Shown: positions 41,175 to 50,701, numbered from the stretch's first letter. The stretch is 64,000 nt of DNA from Clostridiales bacterium (GCA_019423685.1 JAHZAY010000003.1:62001-126000); one strand, 5' to 3'. A program made the numbers and translations. The notes: a model not told the origin generated them from the letters alone.

Positions 41175-42050
41175 TTAACGGGTTGCACCCATAAAGAACA
41201 ACGCCAGCGTGCCCGGACCGGAGTGCGATCCAATCGTCGGACCGATAATGTTGATCAGGTATTCATCGTAGCCGAAGCGCTCCTTTACGAGGCTTGCCAG
41301 ATAATTTGCGTCCTCCTCACAATCTCCATGGCTGATGAAGATCGGCTGTTTTTGTTGACGCCAATCGCCGATCTTCTCCTCCATTTTGTCGACCAAAGCC
41401 TGAATGGACTGTCTTCTGCCGCGCACTTTGGAAATGGGCACCAGCTTGCCCTCTTCATCGACATGCAGCACCGGCTTGATGCCGATCATGGTGCCCAGCA
41501 GAGCTGCCGTCTTGGAAACTCTGCCGCCGCGCTGCAAATACTTCAGATCCTCAACGGTGAACAGGTGGCAGACATTTTGGATGTGGTCGCGCACCCACTG
41601 TGCGGTCTCCTCCAAACTCTTGCCCGCCTCTCTCATGCGGACAGCGTAATCCACCAACAAGCCCTGCCCCAGCGACGCGCAAAGCGAGTCGATGACCACA
41701 ATCTTGCGGTCTGGATAGTCCTCCTGAACGGTTTCTGCAGCAAGGCGCGCTGTATTGGCTGTGCCACTCAGGCCGGAGGAAAAGGCGATGTGCAGGATGT
41801 CCTGTCCCTGTTCGCACAGGTCGCGGAACAGCTTTTCGCTGTCCTCCAGGCTGGCCTGTTGCGTCTTGGTCGCAGAACCCTCGCGCATCTTTTGATAAAA
41901 GGATTTGAGCTCCTCCCCTTTTGGACAACCGTTGCTTCCGGCCTTGCCGTCAATACTATAAAATAAGGTTACCAGCGGAAGCTGATGCTTCTGAACGTAA
42001 TCAAATGGAAAATCACAGCAGGTATCTGTCGAGATTACATAAGATGCCAT
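41175..42050 (-). CDS. DegV-family fatty-acid-binding protein
   Basis: 291 residues. DegV signatures: VISTDTCCDFPFDYV at the N-terminus, IAFSSGLSGTANTARLA near residue 90, FTVEDLKYLQRGGRVSKTAALLG near 165, shortened here to its ends, and SHSGPGTLALFFMG at the C-terminus. In staphylococci these proteins (FakB) present bound fatty acids to the kinase FakA; no fakA is in this window, so the partner must be elsewhere. It is monocistronic with its own promoter and terminator. Confidence 0.93.
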   Translation of the reverse strand: MASYVISTDTCCDFPFDYVQKHQLPLVTLFYSIDGKAGSNGCPKGEELKSFYQKMREGSATKTQQASLEDSEKLFRDLCEQGQDILHIAFSSGLSGTANTARLAAETVQEDYPDRKIVVIDSLCASLGQGLLVDYAVRMREAGKSLEETAQWVRDHIQNVCHLFTVEDLKYLQRGGRVSKTAALLGTMIGIKPVLHVDEEGKLVPISKVRGRRQSIQALVDKMEEKIGDWRQQKQPIFISHGDCEEDANYLASLVKERFGYDEYLINIIGPTIGSHSGPGTLALFFMGATR

Positions 42051-42111
42051 TGGACATTTCTCCCTTCAACAAAAATTCATCTCTAAATTTTTGTACTTTA
42101 CTTTATTTTCC

Positions 42112-42140
42112 ATTATAGCCCATATTGTAATACGATTCAA
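42112..42140 (-). promoter_or_regulatory. Predicted promoter of degV
   Basis: Minus strand TTGAAT (42140-42135), 17-base spacer, TATAAT (42117-42112). Confidence 0.8.
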
Positions 42141-42215
42141 TTCTTTTTCTGTTAATTTATTTGACTAGCTCGATACAGCATCTCATTTTTGATAACCACT
42201 TTCTGCCGTTTTCCT

Positions 42216-42509
42216 CTATTGTCCGGCAAATGGAACAATCTGTCCCTCCACGCGCCCAACAAAATAGACCAGCGCCATGTGCAGCACAAAGCAGAGCACC
42301 AGCAGCGCTACCGACAATGCCCTGCTGCCGGTCAGCTCCTTGGCCTTTTGCCAATAGCGCCCCATCACCCACAGCTCGCTGGCATAAAATAAGATAAAAA
42401 CCGGGTTGTGGACAAGCAGCATTGCCATATTGGACAACGCATAATTGAGGATAACATAGTTGATTGACTCTACCAAGAGACTAATCCCATTGGATGCTGC
42501 TTTTTTCAT
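42216..42509 (-). CDS. Small membrane protein, unknown
   Basis: 97 residues from the ATG at 42509 behind AAAGGGGGAG. Two or three hydrophobic segments (about 10-45 and 65-88) flank a short basic loop MGRYWQKAKELTG. No family recognised. It follows the gene at 42582 by 72 bases in the same direction, so both may be co-transcribed. Confidence 0.6.
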   Translation of the reverse strand: MKKAASNGISLLVESINYVILNYALSNMAMLLVHNPVFILFYASELWVMGRYWQKAKELTGSRALSVALLVLCFVLHMALVYFVGRVEGQIVPFAGQ

Positions 42510-42581
42510 CTCTGCTCCCCCTTTGCGGTAAAAACACCTTGCATACACCGATGCCACTGCTGCACCGATCTGTCCCTGTCC

Positions 42582-43205
42582 TTACTCCTCCATTTCAACC
42601 GGTGGGGAGGAGGGATTTTGCACCAGATACCACGCTCCATTGCACAGGATGTAGCTGTCGTCTATCTCGAGATAGGAAAAGGTCCGCTGACCGCCATTGA
42701 TGTAAAAGCGCCAGCCTTCTCCACCGGCATACTGCTGATTGGGAGCCTGTCCATCTGCAAATGTTTTCTGTTCCAGATCCAGATTCTTTGCCCAGTCGAT
42801 CACCTCTGTCATTTCCTCGGGGCGCAGGGTTCGTGTTTCCTCGGTAGAATAGAGCATCCTAGTAACCTGTACCTCCTGCGTATTTTCTGGGAACAACATC
42901 ACCGACAGCGCACACACCACTGCCCTGTCGTCGTTGTGGTGGTACGAAACGAAGAGGGAAACATCTCCCATCGTCCAGACATCCTGCTCCGGGTCGCTGC
43001 TGTCCGGCTCTCCCCATACCGTGTGCAGCTGCGTTCTGCGATAACCGCTGACAATCCGATTGATCTGTGCTTCATCCATCTCAAACAGGGCAGAAAGGCT
43101 CGGCAGGTTGTCGTTACTTTTTCGGTGCGAATAGCCGTACAGCCAAGCGGCCGCCAGCAAAATTAAAAGAACGATTCCGACTAAAAGGATGGCCTTCTTT
43201 TTCAT
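42582..43205 (-). CDS. Membrane-anchored extracytoplasmic protein, unknown
   Basis: 207 residues from the ATG at 43205 behind GGGGGAAAG. A basic N-terminus and hydrophobic stretch (KKKAILLVGIVLLILLAAAW) anchor the protein; no lipobox cysteine is present. The outer part is rich in acidic residues and contains a repeated-looking region around GEPDSSDPEQDVWTMGDVS, which recalls SmpA/BamE-like modules (a Trp-Gly-xPD turn after a short helix), but I cannot assign it firmly. The C-terminus ends acidic (PPVEMEE). It is followed by the small membrane protein gene. Confidence 0.65.
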   Translation of the reverse strand: MKKKAILLVGIVLLILLAAAWLYGYSHRKSNDNLPSLSALFEMDEAQINRIVSGYRRTQLHTVWGEPDSSDPEQDVWTMGDVSLFVSYHHNDDRAVVCALSVMLFPENTQEVQVTRMLYSTEETRTLRPEEMTEVIDWAKNLDLEQKTFADGQAPNQQYAGGEGWRFYINGGQRTFSYLEIDDSYILCNGAWYLVQNPSSPPVEMEE

Positions 43206-43460
43206 CTTTTCTTTCCCCCATTCCTTTTTATTTTTATTATACCAAACTGCCGCCCATCCTGCCAACCCCTGTGCAAACTGGTTTGTCGCGTTCTGCACTG
43301 CGCCCCCGTTAGAGCTTGTGGAGAAAAAACGCTTGTATCATGCGGGATTTTGTGATAAAATGGTTTTGATTTCTGCTGCTCAATAGCTGATATACATTTA
43401 TGGCCCCGGCTTTGGCCAAAGAAAGTCGGGGAGATCATACTGGAAAGGAAGTTTTTGGCA

Positions 43461-44207
43461 ATGTCCGGACATTCGAAGTGGAATAATATCAAACGCAAAA
43501 AAGAAAAGACCGATGCCCAGAAAGGCAAGATCTTTACCAAGATCGGTCGTGAGATGGCAGTAGCTGTACGCGAAGGCGGTCCTGACCCGATGAACAACGG
43601 TAAACTGCGCGACCTGATTGCAAAAGCTAAGGCGAACAACGTGCCAAACGACAACATCGACCGCATCATCAAAAAGGCAGCCGGCGACGGCGATAAAAAC
43701 ACCTATGTCGACATGGTATATGAGGGCTACGGACCAAGCGGCGTCGCCGTCATCGTACAAGCACTGACCGACAACAAAAACCGCACCGCTGGTGACCTGC
43801 GCCACTACTTTGATAAGTGCGGCGGCAACCTCGGCCAGACCGGTTGCGTATCCTTCCTGTTTAATGACAAGGGCGTCATCGTCATCGACAACGAGGACGG
43901 AAAATACACCGAGGACCAGATCATGGAGGACTGCATGGATGCGGGCGCGGAGGATTTTGAATTCGGCGACGGCGTCATCGAAGTGTCCGCCACCAGCGAC
44001 CCGAACGAGTTCCGCGCTGTCCGCGAAGCGCTGGAAGCCAAGGGATACAACTTTGTAGAGGCGGATATCCAGAAAGTTCCTTCCACCTACACCAAGATCG
44101 AGGACCCAGAGCTCTGCGAAAAGATGCAGAAGCTGCTGGATATGCTCGACGACAACGACGACGTGCAGGAAGTATACCACAACTGGGAAATGCCTGAAGA
44201 GGAATAA
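43461..44207 (+). CDS. YebC/PmpR-family protein
   Basis: 248 residues from the ATG at 43461, giving SGHSKWNNIKRKKEKTDAQ, the invariant family N-terminus. A TTG two codons earlier (43455) has better ribosome-site spacing and may be used. The motif KANNVPNDNIDRIIKKAAG follows. YebC proteins were long called transcription regulators; recent work shows YebC2-type members relieving ribosome stalling at proline stretches. That is notable because a proline-containing leader frame lies 2.6 kb away. It is monocistronic with a strong terminator. Confidence 0.95.
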   Translation: MSGHSKWNNIKRKKEKTDAQKGKIFTKIGREMAVAVREGGPDPMNNGKLRDLIAKAKANNVPNDNIDRIIKKAAGDGDKNTYVDMVYEGYGPSGVAVIVQALTDNKNRTAGDLRHYFDKCGGNLGQTGCVSFLFNDKGVIVIDNEDGKYTEDQIMEDCMDAGAEDFEFGDGVIEVSATSDPNEFRAVREALEAKGYNFVEADIQKVPSTYTKIEDPELCEKMQKLLDMLDDNDDVQEVYHNWEMPEEE

Positions 44208-44232
44208 TTCTTCACACACAATTTGTTGCACC

Positions 44233-44272
44233 AAAAAGCGCCATCCACTTGCAAAAAGTGGATGGCGCTTTT
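44233..44272. terminator. Terminator between yebC and the radical SAM gene
   Basis: AAAAAGCGCCATCCACTT pairs with AAGTGGATGGCGCTTTT around a short loop; serves both convergent genes. Confidence 0.88.
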
Positions 44273-44302
44273 ATTTTATGTTTTGCTCTAGCTTTTTAAA
44301 AT

Positions 44303-45253
44303 TTAGGCATTTGCCTTTGGACCCAGCGGGGACAGGAAGCTGAACGTCTGCTTTTCTGCATCATAATCCTCCTTGCGGGAACCGTCGGGATTAAAGTACA
44401 GTCCAAGCAATCGCTCAATTATCTGCAGCATATGCTCCTTTCCCTCCGGCAGCCATCCCTGGATCGTCAACCGATCCAAAACGGTGGTGTCCATATAAAA
44501 GCAGTCCTCAACATGCAGGTTTTGCAGGAGCAATCGCTCCTCAAACAGAATTTCCTTGCGATCCAACGGGACAAATTCCCCTGTTTTCACCATCTTGCTC
44601 AGCGGGGTATTGTCCCAAATCTTTAATTTGAGCGCCCAGATGCACTTTGGATGGATGCGGTTGAGCAGGCGGGCGGTTTCGATGGCGTTGAGGTTGCGAT
44701 ATGCCTTGCCACCAAGGCCAAGAATGATGGTTACATAGTAACCGATACCGGCGTCGTCCAACATTTTGAACGCCTTGAGCATGTCAAAGGTGCTCACACC
44801 TTTATTCATCCACAGCAGGATGGGGTCGCTGCCCGACTCCATGCCGATATGCAGGTCGGTCACCCCCATCTCCCGCAGCTGGCGCAGCTGCTCAGGCGTC
44901 TTGCGCAGCACATCATCCACGCGGGCGTACATCGAAAATTCCTTGATGTTTGGCATAAACTCATGGGTCATCGAGATGATGTCGGCAAGCTGCTCAAAGC
45001 TCATCACAAAGGCATTCTCTCCGAGTAAAAACAAGCGGGTGGTATTCGGCTCCAGGCGGCCGAGCATCCGCAGGTTCCACTCGATTTTTGCCCTCGGGTG
45101 AATCTGAAACTTGTCCTTTGCAAAGTCACAGAAGCTGCACTGGCTCCAGCTGCACCCCAAAGCTACCTCCAGGCAGGAACACCCTTCCTCCTGTGGTGGG
45201 CGATAGATCTCTTCGTGTGTATAGATACTGGCGTAAATTTCCTCTCGTGTCAA
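44303..45253 (-). CDS. Radical SAM protein with CX4CX2C cluster motif
   Basis: 316 residues from a TTG at 45253 that has GGAGG 8 bases upstream; the longer frame to 45361 is AT-rich and lacks a ribosome site. The Fe-S site is EVALGCSWSQCSFCDFAK, with the cysteines spaced CX4CX2C rather than CX3CX2C. SAM-binding and barrel motifs LFLLGENAFVMSF and LHIGMESGSDPILLWMNKG follow (GME). It resembles uncharacterised COG1032-type enzymes related to B12-binding radical SAM proteins but lacks the cobalamin domain. Its substrate is unknown and no neighbour gives a hint. Confidence 0.85.
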   Translation of the reverse strand: MTREEIYASIYTHEEIYRPPQEEGCSCLEVALGCSWSQCSFCDFAKDKFQIHPRAKIEWNLRMLGRLEPNTTRLFLLGENAFVMSFEQLADIISMTHEFMPNIKEFSMYARVDDVLRKTPEQLRQLREMGVTDLHIGMESGSDPILLWMNKGVSTFDMLKAFKMLDDAGIGYYVTIILGLGGKAYRNLNAIETARLLNRIHPKCIWALKLKIWDNTPLSKMVKTGEFVPLDRKEILFEERLLLQNLHVEDCFYMDTTVLDRLTIQGWLPEGKEHMLQIIERLLGLYFNPDGSRKEDYDAEKQTFSFLSPLGPKANA

Positions 45254-45397
45254 CGAATCTTCCTCCTTCCAGGCTTTTTTCTTAGTATACCATGAAAGTG
45301 GAAAAAAGGAAATAGTGTAGAAAAATTTCCCCTCGCCCAAAGCGACAACCGGCAGCATCAACCCTCTGATCTGCTGCGTTTTGACGCAAAAGCGACT

Positions 45398-45428
45398 ATA
45401 TTGTATTTTTAATTAAAAATATACAATA
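45398..45428. repeat. AT-rich near-perfect palindrome
   Basis: TATTGTATTTTTAATT and its complement with a 2-base insertion (AATTAAAAATATACAATA) lie between the EpsG-like gene and the radical SAM gene. It could be an operator or a weak AT-rich terminator; nothing else is seen in 45254-45486. Confidence 0.45.
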
Positions 45429-45486
45429 CGTTTTATCTTGTAGTGTCGAAAACTTGTTTTGTTCTTTTCATTTTATACTATTTGTA

Positions 45487-46677
45487 TTATTCTTGATTCC
45501 AGATAGAGACATACGGATAGACTTTGTGGAAGCCGTTGGTCCCCTGCTGAGAGGCAAACAGCAGGTAACCAAAGCACACTACGACGACAAGCAGCGTCGC
45601 CAACAGGGCAAGATACCGCTGTTGTTCGCGCTGGGCCTTCTGCTCCTTTGTAAGGCGCACCGCAAAAGCAGGCTGCTCTTGCGGCAAAAAGCTGACCACC
45701 AATTTCGGCAGCAAGACCATTGCATACGGAAAAAGATAGATGGAGAATCGTTCCAAAATCATGTGATGGGTACAAAAGATGTACAGCAGCATGACGTAAA
45801 AGGTGCTGTTGATGAGGATTCGATTGCCCGGATCTCGGTCGAGCAGCTGGCGGCGCAGCAGCCAGACCGCTGCAAAATAGAGGATCGGAAAAACTGCATA
45901 GCGGTATCCCAGGCCGACCCAATACCGGGAGCCGATGTATCCGGCATAGTTTGGAAAAAGGTACTGGGTTAAAAATTGTGCGACCTGGTTGCTAAACAGA
46001 TAGACTGCCGCCGCCGCTGCGCCAAACACTCCGAATAACCGCCCGTCACATCTCCAGTTGAGGACCCAGTAAAAGGGCAGGAAAAACAGCGCCGACGTGT
46101 GGAAGGTGGCCGCCAAAAGGACAATTAAGAGAAAGACGGGCAGCTTTCTTTTGCGCAAAAACGGGTACGCCAGAAGGCAGATGGTCGCAGCGATGGACTG
46201 CCGGAAAAGGTTCATGCTGTGTGCAAAAAATTGCAGCGTCAAATAAAGGTAGAGACCCATCCAGGGCAGCGGCGAATAGCGCCGTACAAACCACAGAACG
46301 ATGCCGGTGAGCAGAAGGTTGACCACCAGCAGCAGTTGCCGATAGCTCAGCCCCAACAGATACATTGCGCGGGTAAAGAGCGAATACCCGATAAATTCGC
46401 GGGCCACATGATTCTGCAACAGCTCGGGCACACTCATCGGACCCAACTCATTGTAAAGGTTCTGGTAGTTAAAGTAATCATAGCCGATGCCATACCGGCA
46501 GGTGGCGACCAACACAAACATAGCCCCCACCACCAGCAAAAACAAATTTTGCATCGATTCGCGCTGTTTTTTGGTCAGGGCCTGTGCCTGATCTCCCCAC
46601 AAAACGGAACCGGCACACAAAAACACCGCCATCCCAAAATATACCGCCAAACCGTTCACCTCCTGTTTTTCTGCCAT
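45487..46677 (-). CDS. EpsG-like polysaccharide polymerase family membrane protein
   Basis: 396 residues with about ten membrane segments. The EpsG-family signature YGIGYDYFNYQNLYNELG lies near residue 65, followed by FFAHSMNLFRQSIAATICLLA near 150, typical of Wzy-like polymerases that join exopolysaccharide repeat units outside the membrane. The N- and C-termini are cytosolic and basic (LTKEQKAQREQQR). No glycosyltransferase genes surround it, so it is an orphan and its polysaccharide is unknown. Confidence 0.82.
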   Translation of the reverse strand: MAEKQEVNGLAVYFGMAVFLCAGSVLWGDQAQALTKKQRESMQNLFLLVVGAMFVLVATCRYGIGYDYFNYQNLYNELGPMSVPELLQNHVAREFIGYSLFTRAMYLLGLSYRQLLLVVNLLLTGIVLWFVRRYSPLPWMGLYLYLTLQFFAHSMNLFRQSIAATICLLAYPFLRKRKLPVFLLIVLLAATFHTSALFFLPFYWVLNWRCDGRLFGVFGAAAAAVYLFSNQVAQFLTQYLFPNYAGYIGSRYWVGLGYRYAVFPILYFAAVWLLRRQLLDRDPGNRILINSTFYVMLLYIFCTHHMILERFSIYLFPYAMVLLPKLVVSFLPQEQPAFAVRLTKEQKAQREQQRYLALLATLLVVVVCFGYLLFASQQGTNGFHKVYPYVSIWNQE

Positions 46678-46830
46678 CTATTATAGCGTTTTTTGGGCGG
46701 GTTATCAAACGCAAGAGCAGATTGCTCTCTGCACTCTGAACGAAAAGCCGTTTCTATTTTCAGTATATATGATAAAAAATTCCAAAAAATTTACCTTATT
46801 GCCGAATTTCACCGGCCGTTGCTTGTTCTT

Positions 46831-46859
46831 TTGTCAACAAAATGTTAAAATGGTAAAAT
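46831..46859 (+). promoter_or_regulatory. Predicted promoter of the MATE gene
   Basis: TTGTCA (46831-46836), 17-base spacer, TAAAAT (46854-46859). Confidence 0.7.
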
Positions 46860-46912
46860 GTTTATAAATTCTTTTTTCCCACTTTGCAGGAAAAATTGAA
46901 AGGAAGGATCGC

Positions 46913-48259
46913 ATGTTTTCACGCAAAGATCTGCAGCGGCTGATTATTCCGCTGATCATCGAGCAATTCTTATCCATCACCATCGGCATGGCCGATACGG
47001 TCATGGTGTCGGTCTGCGGCGAAGCAGCCGTCTCAGGTGTATCGCTGGTCGACGCCATCAACATCCTGATGATCAACATCTTTTCAGCCCTGGCTACCGG
47101 CGGCGCCATCGTCTCCTCCCAGTACATCGGACGCGAGCAGCCCGACAAGGCCTGTGAGGCAGCTAAGCAGCTTGTGCTGTCCGTCTTTGCCCTGTCCACC
47201 GTCATCGGTGTCATCTTTGTTGTAGGTGGTCCCCAGCTGCTTCGCCTGATCTATCGCGACGTCGAGACTGCCGTCATGGACAGCGCAGAGATCTATTTCT
47301 TTTTGACCGCCCTCTCCTATCCTTTCATCGCGCTATACAACGCTGGCGCTGCCCTCTTCCGCGCGATGGGCAATTCCCGCGTGTCGATGGCAACCTCCAT
47401 TGTGATGAACTGCATCAATATCGGCGGCAATGCCCTGTTCATCTTTGGGTTCAATATGGGCGCGGCGGGTGCCGCTCTGGCAACCCTGATCTCCCGCATT
47501 GTGGGTGCAATCGCCATCCTTGCCCTCTTGACTCGCTCTGTCAATATCATCCACATCGATTCCTACCTGCGGCTCGGCCTGCACCCCGGTATGATCAAAA
47601 ACATTTTGGAAATTGGCATCCCCAACGGCATGGAAAACGGCATGTTCCAGCTGGGCAAGATCATCGTACAGGGTATGGTTGCCTCTTACGGCACCTCGGC
47701 CATCGCTGCAAACGCAGTCTGCAACTCGATTGCCGGTTTTCCAATCATTCCAGGTACAGCGATCGGCCTTGCAATGATTACCGTTGTGGGCCAATGTGTG
47801 GGTGCACAGCGCTACGAGGAAGCCAAGCGCTACATTCACCGGCTCACGGGCCTTGCCTACCTGTTTATGCTGGTGTTTAACGGATTTGTCGCACTCTTTT
47901 GCCGGCAGATTGTGGGGTGCTTTAGCCTTTCTGCCCAAGCTACCGATACCGCTGTGCAGATTATGTTGTGGCACAGCTTATTCTGCGCCACCCTGTGGCC
48001 CGCCGCTTTCACCATGCCCAATGGCCTGCGCGCAGCCAACGACGTGCGCTACACCATGACCGTCTCGGTTCTCTCCATGTGGATCTGCCGCATCTGCATG
48101 AGCTATGTGCTGGGCACTATGCTGGGAATGGGCGCTTTGGGAACCTGGTTCGCTATGTTCTTGGATTGGGTATTCCGAATCATCTTCTTCGCTGCCCGGC
48201 TGCACTCCAACAAGTGGCAGCACCGGGAGATGCAGCAAAAGATGGCTGTGGTGGATTAG
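46913..48259 (+). CDS. MATE-family multidrug/toxin efflux pump
   Basis: 448 residues, twelve membrane segments in two similar halves. NorM-type motifs: LIIPLIIEQFLSITIGMADT at the N-terminus, ATGGAIVSSQYIGREQPDKA near residue 60, and GMENGMFQLGKIIVQGMVAS at the start of the second half. These pumps exchange Na+ or H+ for cationic drugs or metabolites. GAAAGGAAGG precedes the ATG. The convergent two-component system downstream might sense envelope stress, but a link is not shown by sequence. Confidence 0.94.
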   Translation: MFSRKDLQRLIIPLIIEQFLSITIGMADTVMVSVCGEAAVSGVSLVDAINILMINIFSALATGGAIVSSQYIGREQPDKACEAAKQLVLSVFALSTVIGVIFVVGGPQLLRLIYRDVETAVMDSAEIYFFLTALSYPFIALYNAGAALFRAMGNSRVSMATSIVMNCINIGGNALFIFGFNMGAAGAALATLISRIVGAIAILALLTRSVNIIHIDSYLRLGLHPGMIKNILEIGIPNGMENGMFQLGKIIVQGMVASYGTSAIAANAVCNSIAGFPIIPGTAIGLAMITVVGQCVGAQRYEEAKRYIHRLTGLAYLFMLVFNGFVALFCRQIVGCFSLSAQATDTAVQIMLWHSLFCATLWPAAFTMPNGLRAANDVRYTMTVSVLSMWICRICMSYVLGTMLGMGALGTWFAMFLDWVFRIIFFAARLHSNKWQHREMQQKMAVVD

Positions 48260-48286
48260 CCACACACCCTGTTATGTCAAATAACC

Positions 48287-48328
48287 AAAAAGAGGTTCGT
48301 TTTCCTTCAGGAAAACGAACCTCTTTTT
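48287..48328. terminator. Terminator between MATE and the histidine kinase
   Basis: AAAAGAGGTTCGTTTTCC pairs with GGAAAACGAACCTCTTTT around TTCA; symmetrical tracts serve both convergent units. Confidence 0.88.
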
Positions 48329-49791
48329 TACTCATGATTTTCTTTTTGCTCAACAAGCTCATGGTCCCAGACATCCAGCTCAAACCAGAAGGTGCTGCCC
48401 TCGCCGACCTGGCTTTCCACCCCGTACTGTGCGTGGTGCGCTTGCAGGATCTCCTTAACAATGCACAGTCCCAATCCATTCCCGGGGGCCTTTTTAGCCG
48501 CGCTGGATTTGTTGACTCGGTAATAGCGGTCCCAGATCATCGAGAGATTTTCTTCCGGGATTCCCTCTCCGTGGTCACAGATCAGGACCCTGACCTTTTT
48601 GGCATCTAGCTTCTGCTCCACCAATACGCATTTGTCCTCTCCAACATGGCGACAAGCATTGTTGATGAAGTTATAGATGACGCGGCTGATCTGCAATTCA
48701 TCTGCCTTTACCCATACGCGGCAACTCTGCTGCAAGGTAACTGTATAATCCTTGCCCAACAACTTCTGATAACGCTGAACCGTTTTTTGCAAGACATCCG
48801 TAAGGCAAAAGACCTGCAGGTTCAATTTCATCTGTCCAGCTTGCATTCTGGACAAATCCAAAATATCGCTGACCAGCAGCGAGAGGCGCTGCGCCTCCTC
48901 TTGGATTACCTGAATGTTCTCCGGTGTGTTTTCCTGCGGCAGATCCTGCATCATCTGGGTGTAACCGATAATCATCGTCAGCGGAGAGCGCAGGTCGTGA
49001 GAGATGTTAGCCAGCATCTCTCTTTGCTGCTGCTCCGAACGCGAAAACTGATCGACTGCGGCGTTAAACGCCTGTCCCAACTTCTGATCGTCCTGCAAGC
49101 GCACGGAGAGATCTCCCTGTGCAACCTGGTTTAATTGCTGCGTTATCAGCTTCTGCTCTTGTTTATGGTGTCTCCACAAAAAGGCAGATACCACCAAAAC
49201 CATCAGAAGGAGCGGCAATGAAACCCACATCAGTTGGGTGCGCAATTCCTGTATTTCCATGGAGGACGGTGTAATCACCGCGCACATCAGGACCATCCAC
49301 TTTTCGCCCTCATCGGTCTGTGCAATTTCAGCACAGGTCAATACCTGATAGTCCTGCTCAACTGGTATATGATTCTGACAGTATACCGTGTGAAAACGCA
49401 TAATCTGTTCCCACGCAACGCCGCTTGTTTCCTCAACCTGACGGTACAGCCCTACCAGCCTTTCCTGCGACATCTCTGTCAGAGAGCTGCTCAAAAAGCT
49501 GCCCGATTCCACCAAGACATTGCCGCTTTGATCCACAATCTGTATTCCCAGCTTTGTTCCTTCCAGTTCCTTATCCATCGCTTTCAGGTCAAAACCATCA
49601 ATATCTTGACACAAATTTGCCAGAACATTTTTTGCCATTCGTGTCCGGATGACACGGTAACTGTCCTTTATCAAGACAAACTGAAACACCCAAACAAGCG
49701 CCAACAACACCAAAATTCCCGCCATCACAAAGGAAAGCAGGACCTTCTTTCTTTGGAGGATATCGCTATGCTTCAAAGCGGTATCCGACAC
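48328..49791 (-). CDS. Sensor histidine kinase (HAMP, HisKA, HATPase)
   Basis: 487 residues. Membrane segments lie at about 16-40 and 190-206, enclosing a 145-residue external sensor. HAMP (about 208-255) and the dimerisation helix ANISHDLRSPLTMIIGYTQMM (phosphorylated His265) follow, then the ATP-binding domain with NFINNACRH (N box), DHGEGIPEENL (G1) and GNGLGLCIVKEI (G2). It phosphorylates the response regulator encoded just upstream, whose 3' end overlaps by 26 bases. The GTG start at 49791 is tentative because AGAGG abuts it directly. The external ligand is unknown. Confidence 0.93.
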   Translation of the reverse strand: MSDTALKHSDILQRKKVLLSFVMAGILVLLALVWVFQFVLIKDSYRVIRTRMAKNVLANLCQDIDGFDLKAMDKELEGTKLGIQIVDQSGNVLVESGSFLSSSLTEMSQERLVGLYRQVEETSGVAWEQIMRFHTVYCQNHIPVEQDYQVLTCAEIAQTDEGEKWMVLMCAVITPSSMEIQELRTQLMWVSLPLLLMVLVVSAFLWRHHKQEQKLITQQLNQVAQGDLSVRLQDDQKLGQAFNAAVDQFSRSEQQQREMLANISHDLRSPLTMIIGYTQMMQDLPQENTPENIQVIQEEAQRLSLLVSDILDLSRMQAGQMKLNLQVFCLTDVLQKTVQRYQKLLGKDYTVTLQQSCRVWVKADELQISRVIYNFINNACRHVGEDKCVLVEQKLDAKKVRVLICDHGEGIPEENLSMIWDRYYRVNKSSAAKKAPGNGLGLCIVKEILQAHHAQYGVESQVGEGSTFWFELDVWDHELVEQKENHE

Positions 49792-50437
49792 CTCTGAGCG
49801 TTACAATGTAGCTGCTGTATTTGCCCAGAGCCTTTCTTAAAAGTTTGATATGGGTGTCCAGTGTGCGGTCATCGCCAAAGAAATCATAACCCCAAACATC
49901 GTTGATGAGCTTTTCACGGGTGAGGGCAATGCCTCTGTTGCGCACAAGATAGAACAGGAGCTCATACTCTTTTGGAGAAAGGCTGATCTTCTCGCCATCT
50001 ACATAGACCAACCGGCCGGTAAAGTCAATCTTTAAGCCGTCAAATTCCAAAATTTCCTTTCTTGGGGTCACAACAGCATCGCTGCGTTTGAGGATAGCCT
50101 GTACGCGCAGCATCAATTCCTTTGGGGAAAAGGGCTTTGTCACATAATCGTCTACACCCAGCTCAAATCCGTGGATGCGATCATACTCTTCTCCGCGGGC
50201 CGAAAGCATAAGAACCGGTGTCTGAGAAAACTTGCGGATCTCTCTGCAAGCCGAAAAGCCGTCCAATTCCGGCATCATGACATCCAGAATAATGAGGTCG
50301 AATTTATTCTGACGACAGAGTTCGATTGCAGACATTCCATCCGCTGCCTCCTCGACCTCATAGCCTTCGAACTCTGCATACTTACGAATTAGAACTCTAA
50401 TTTTTTCTTCATCGTCTACCACTAACAATCGATACAT
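49766..50437 (-). CDS. OmpR/PhoB-family response regulator
   Basis: 223 residues from the ATG at 50437 behind GGGAGGATG. The receiver domain has acidic pocket VVDDEEK, phosphoacceptor Asp52 in LIILDVMMPELDG, and the conserved Lys in VDDYVTKPFSP. The C-terminal winged helix contains LSPKEYELLFYLVRNRG and ALGKYSSYIVTLRGVGYRF. It is the first gene of the two-component operon. Target genes cannot be read from sequence; PBP1A, next upstream, would be a plausible envelope target. Confidence 0.95.
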   Translation of the reverse strand: MYRLLVVDDEEKIRVLIRKYAEFEGYEVEEAADGMSAIELCRQNKFDLIILDVMMPELDGFSACREIRKFSQTPVLMLSARGEEYDRIHGFELGVDDYVTKPFSPKELMLRVQAILKRSDAVVTPRKEILEFDGLKIDFTGRLVYVDGEKISLSPKEYELLFYLVRNRGIALTREKLINDVWGYDFFGDDRTLDTHIKLLRKALGKYSSYIVTLRGVGYRFEA

Positions 50438-50701
50438 TTTACATCCTCCCAAGCTTCCGCGGCCTTCATGATTATCCGCGGTCTGCGAATTCCCAAACAA
50501 GCATTCTTTTGTTGAGCACAAGCTTACAAAAGTATCCTATCATGGATTTGTGACGGTGGAATGAACAAAAAGAGGACTTTCAAAAAGAATACAGAAAGTT
50601 TGCCATTCCCTCCAAACATTGCTTTTTTTGTGCCCTTTTTCCCTCCTTTCCGATGTATCTGCGTTTCAAAATACTGCATACAAAAGCTCTTTGCCTATCA
50701 C

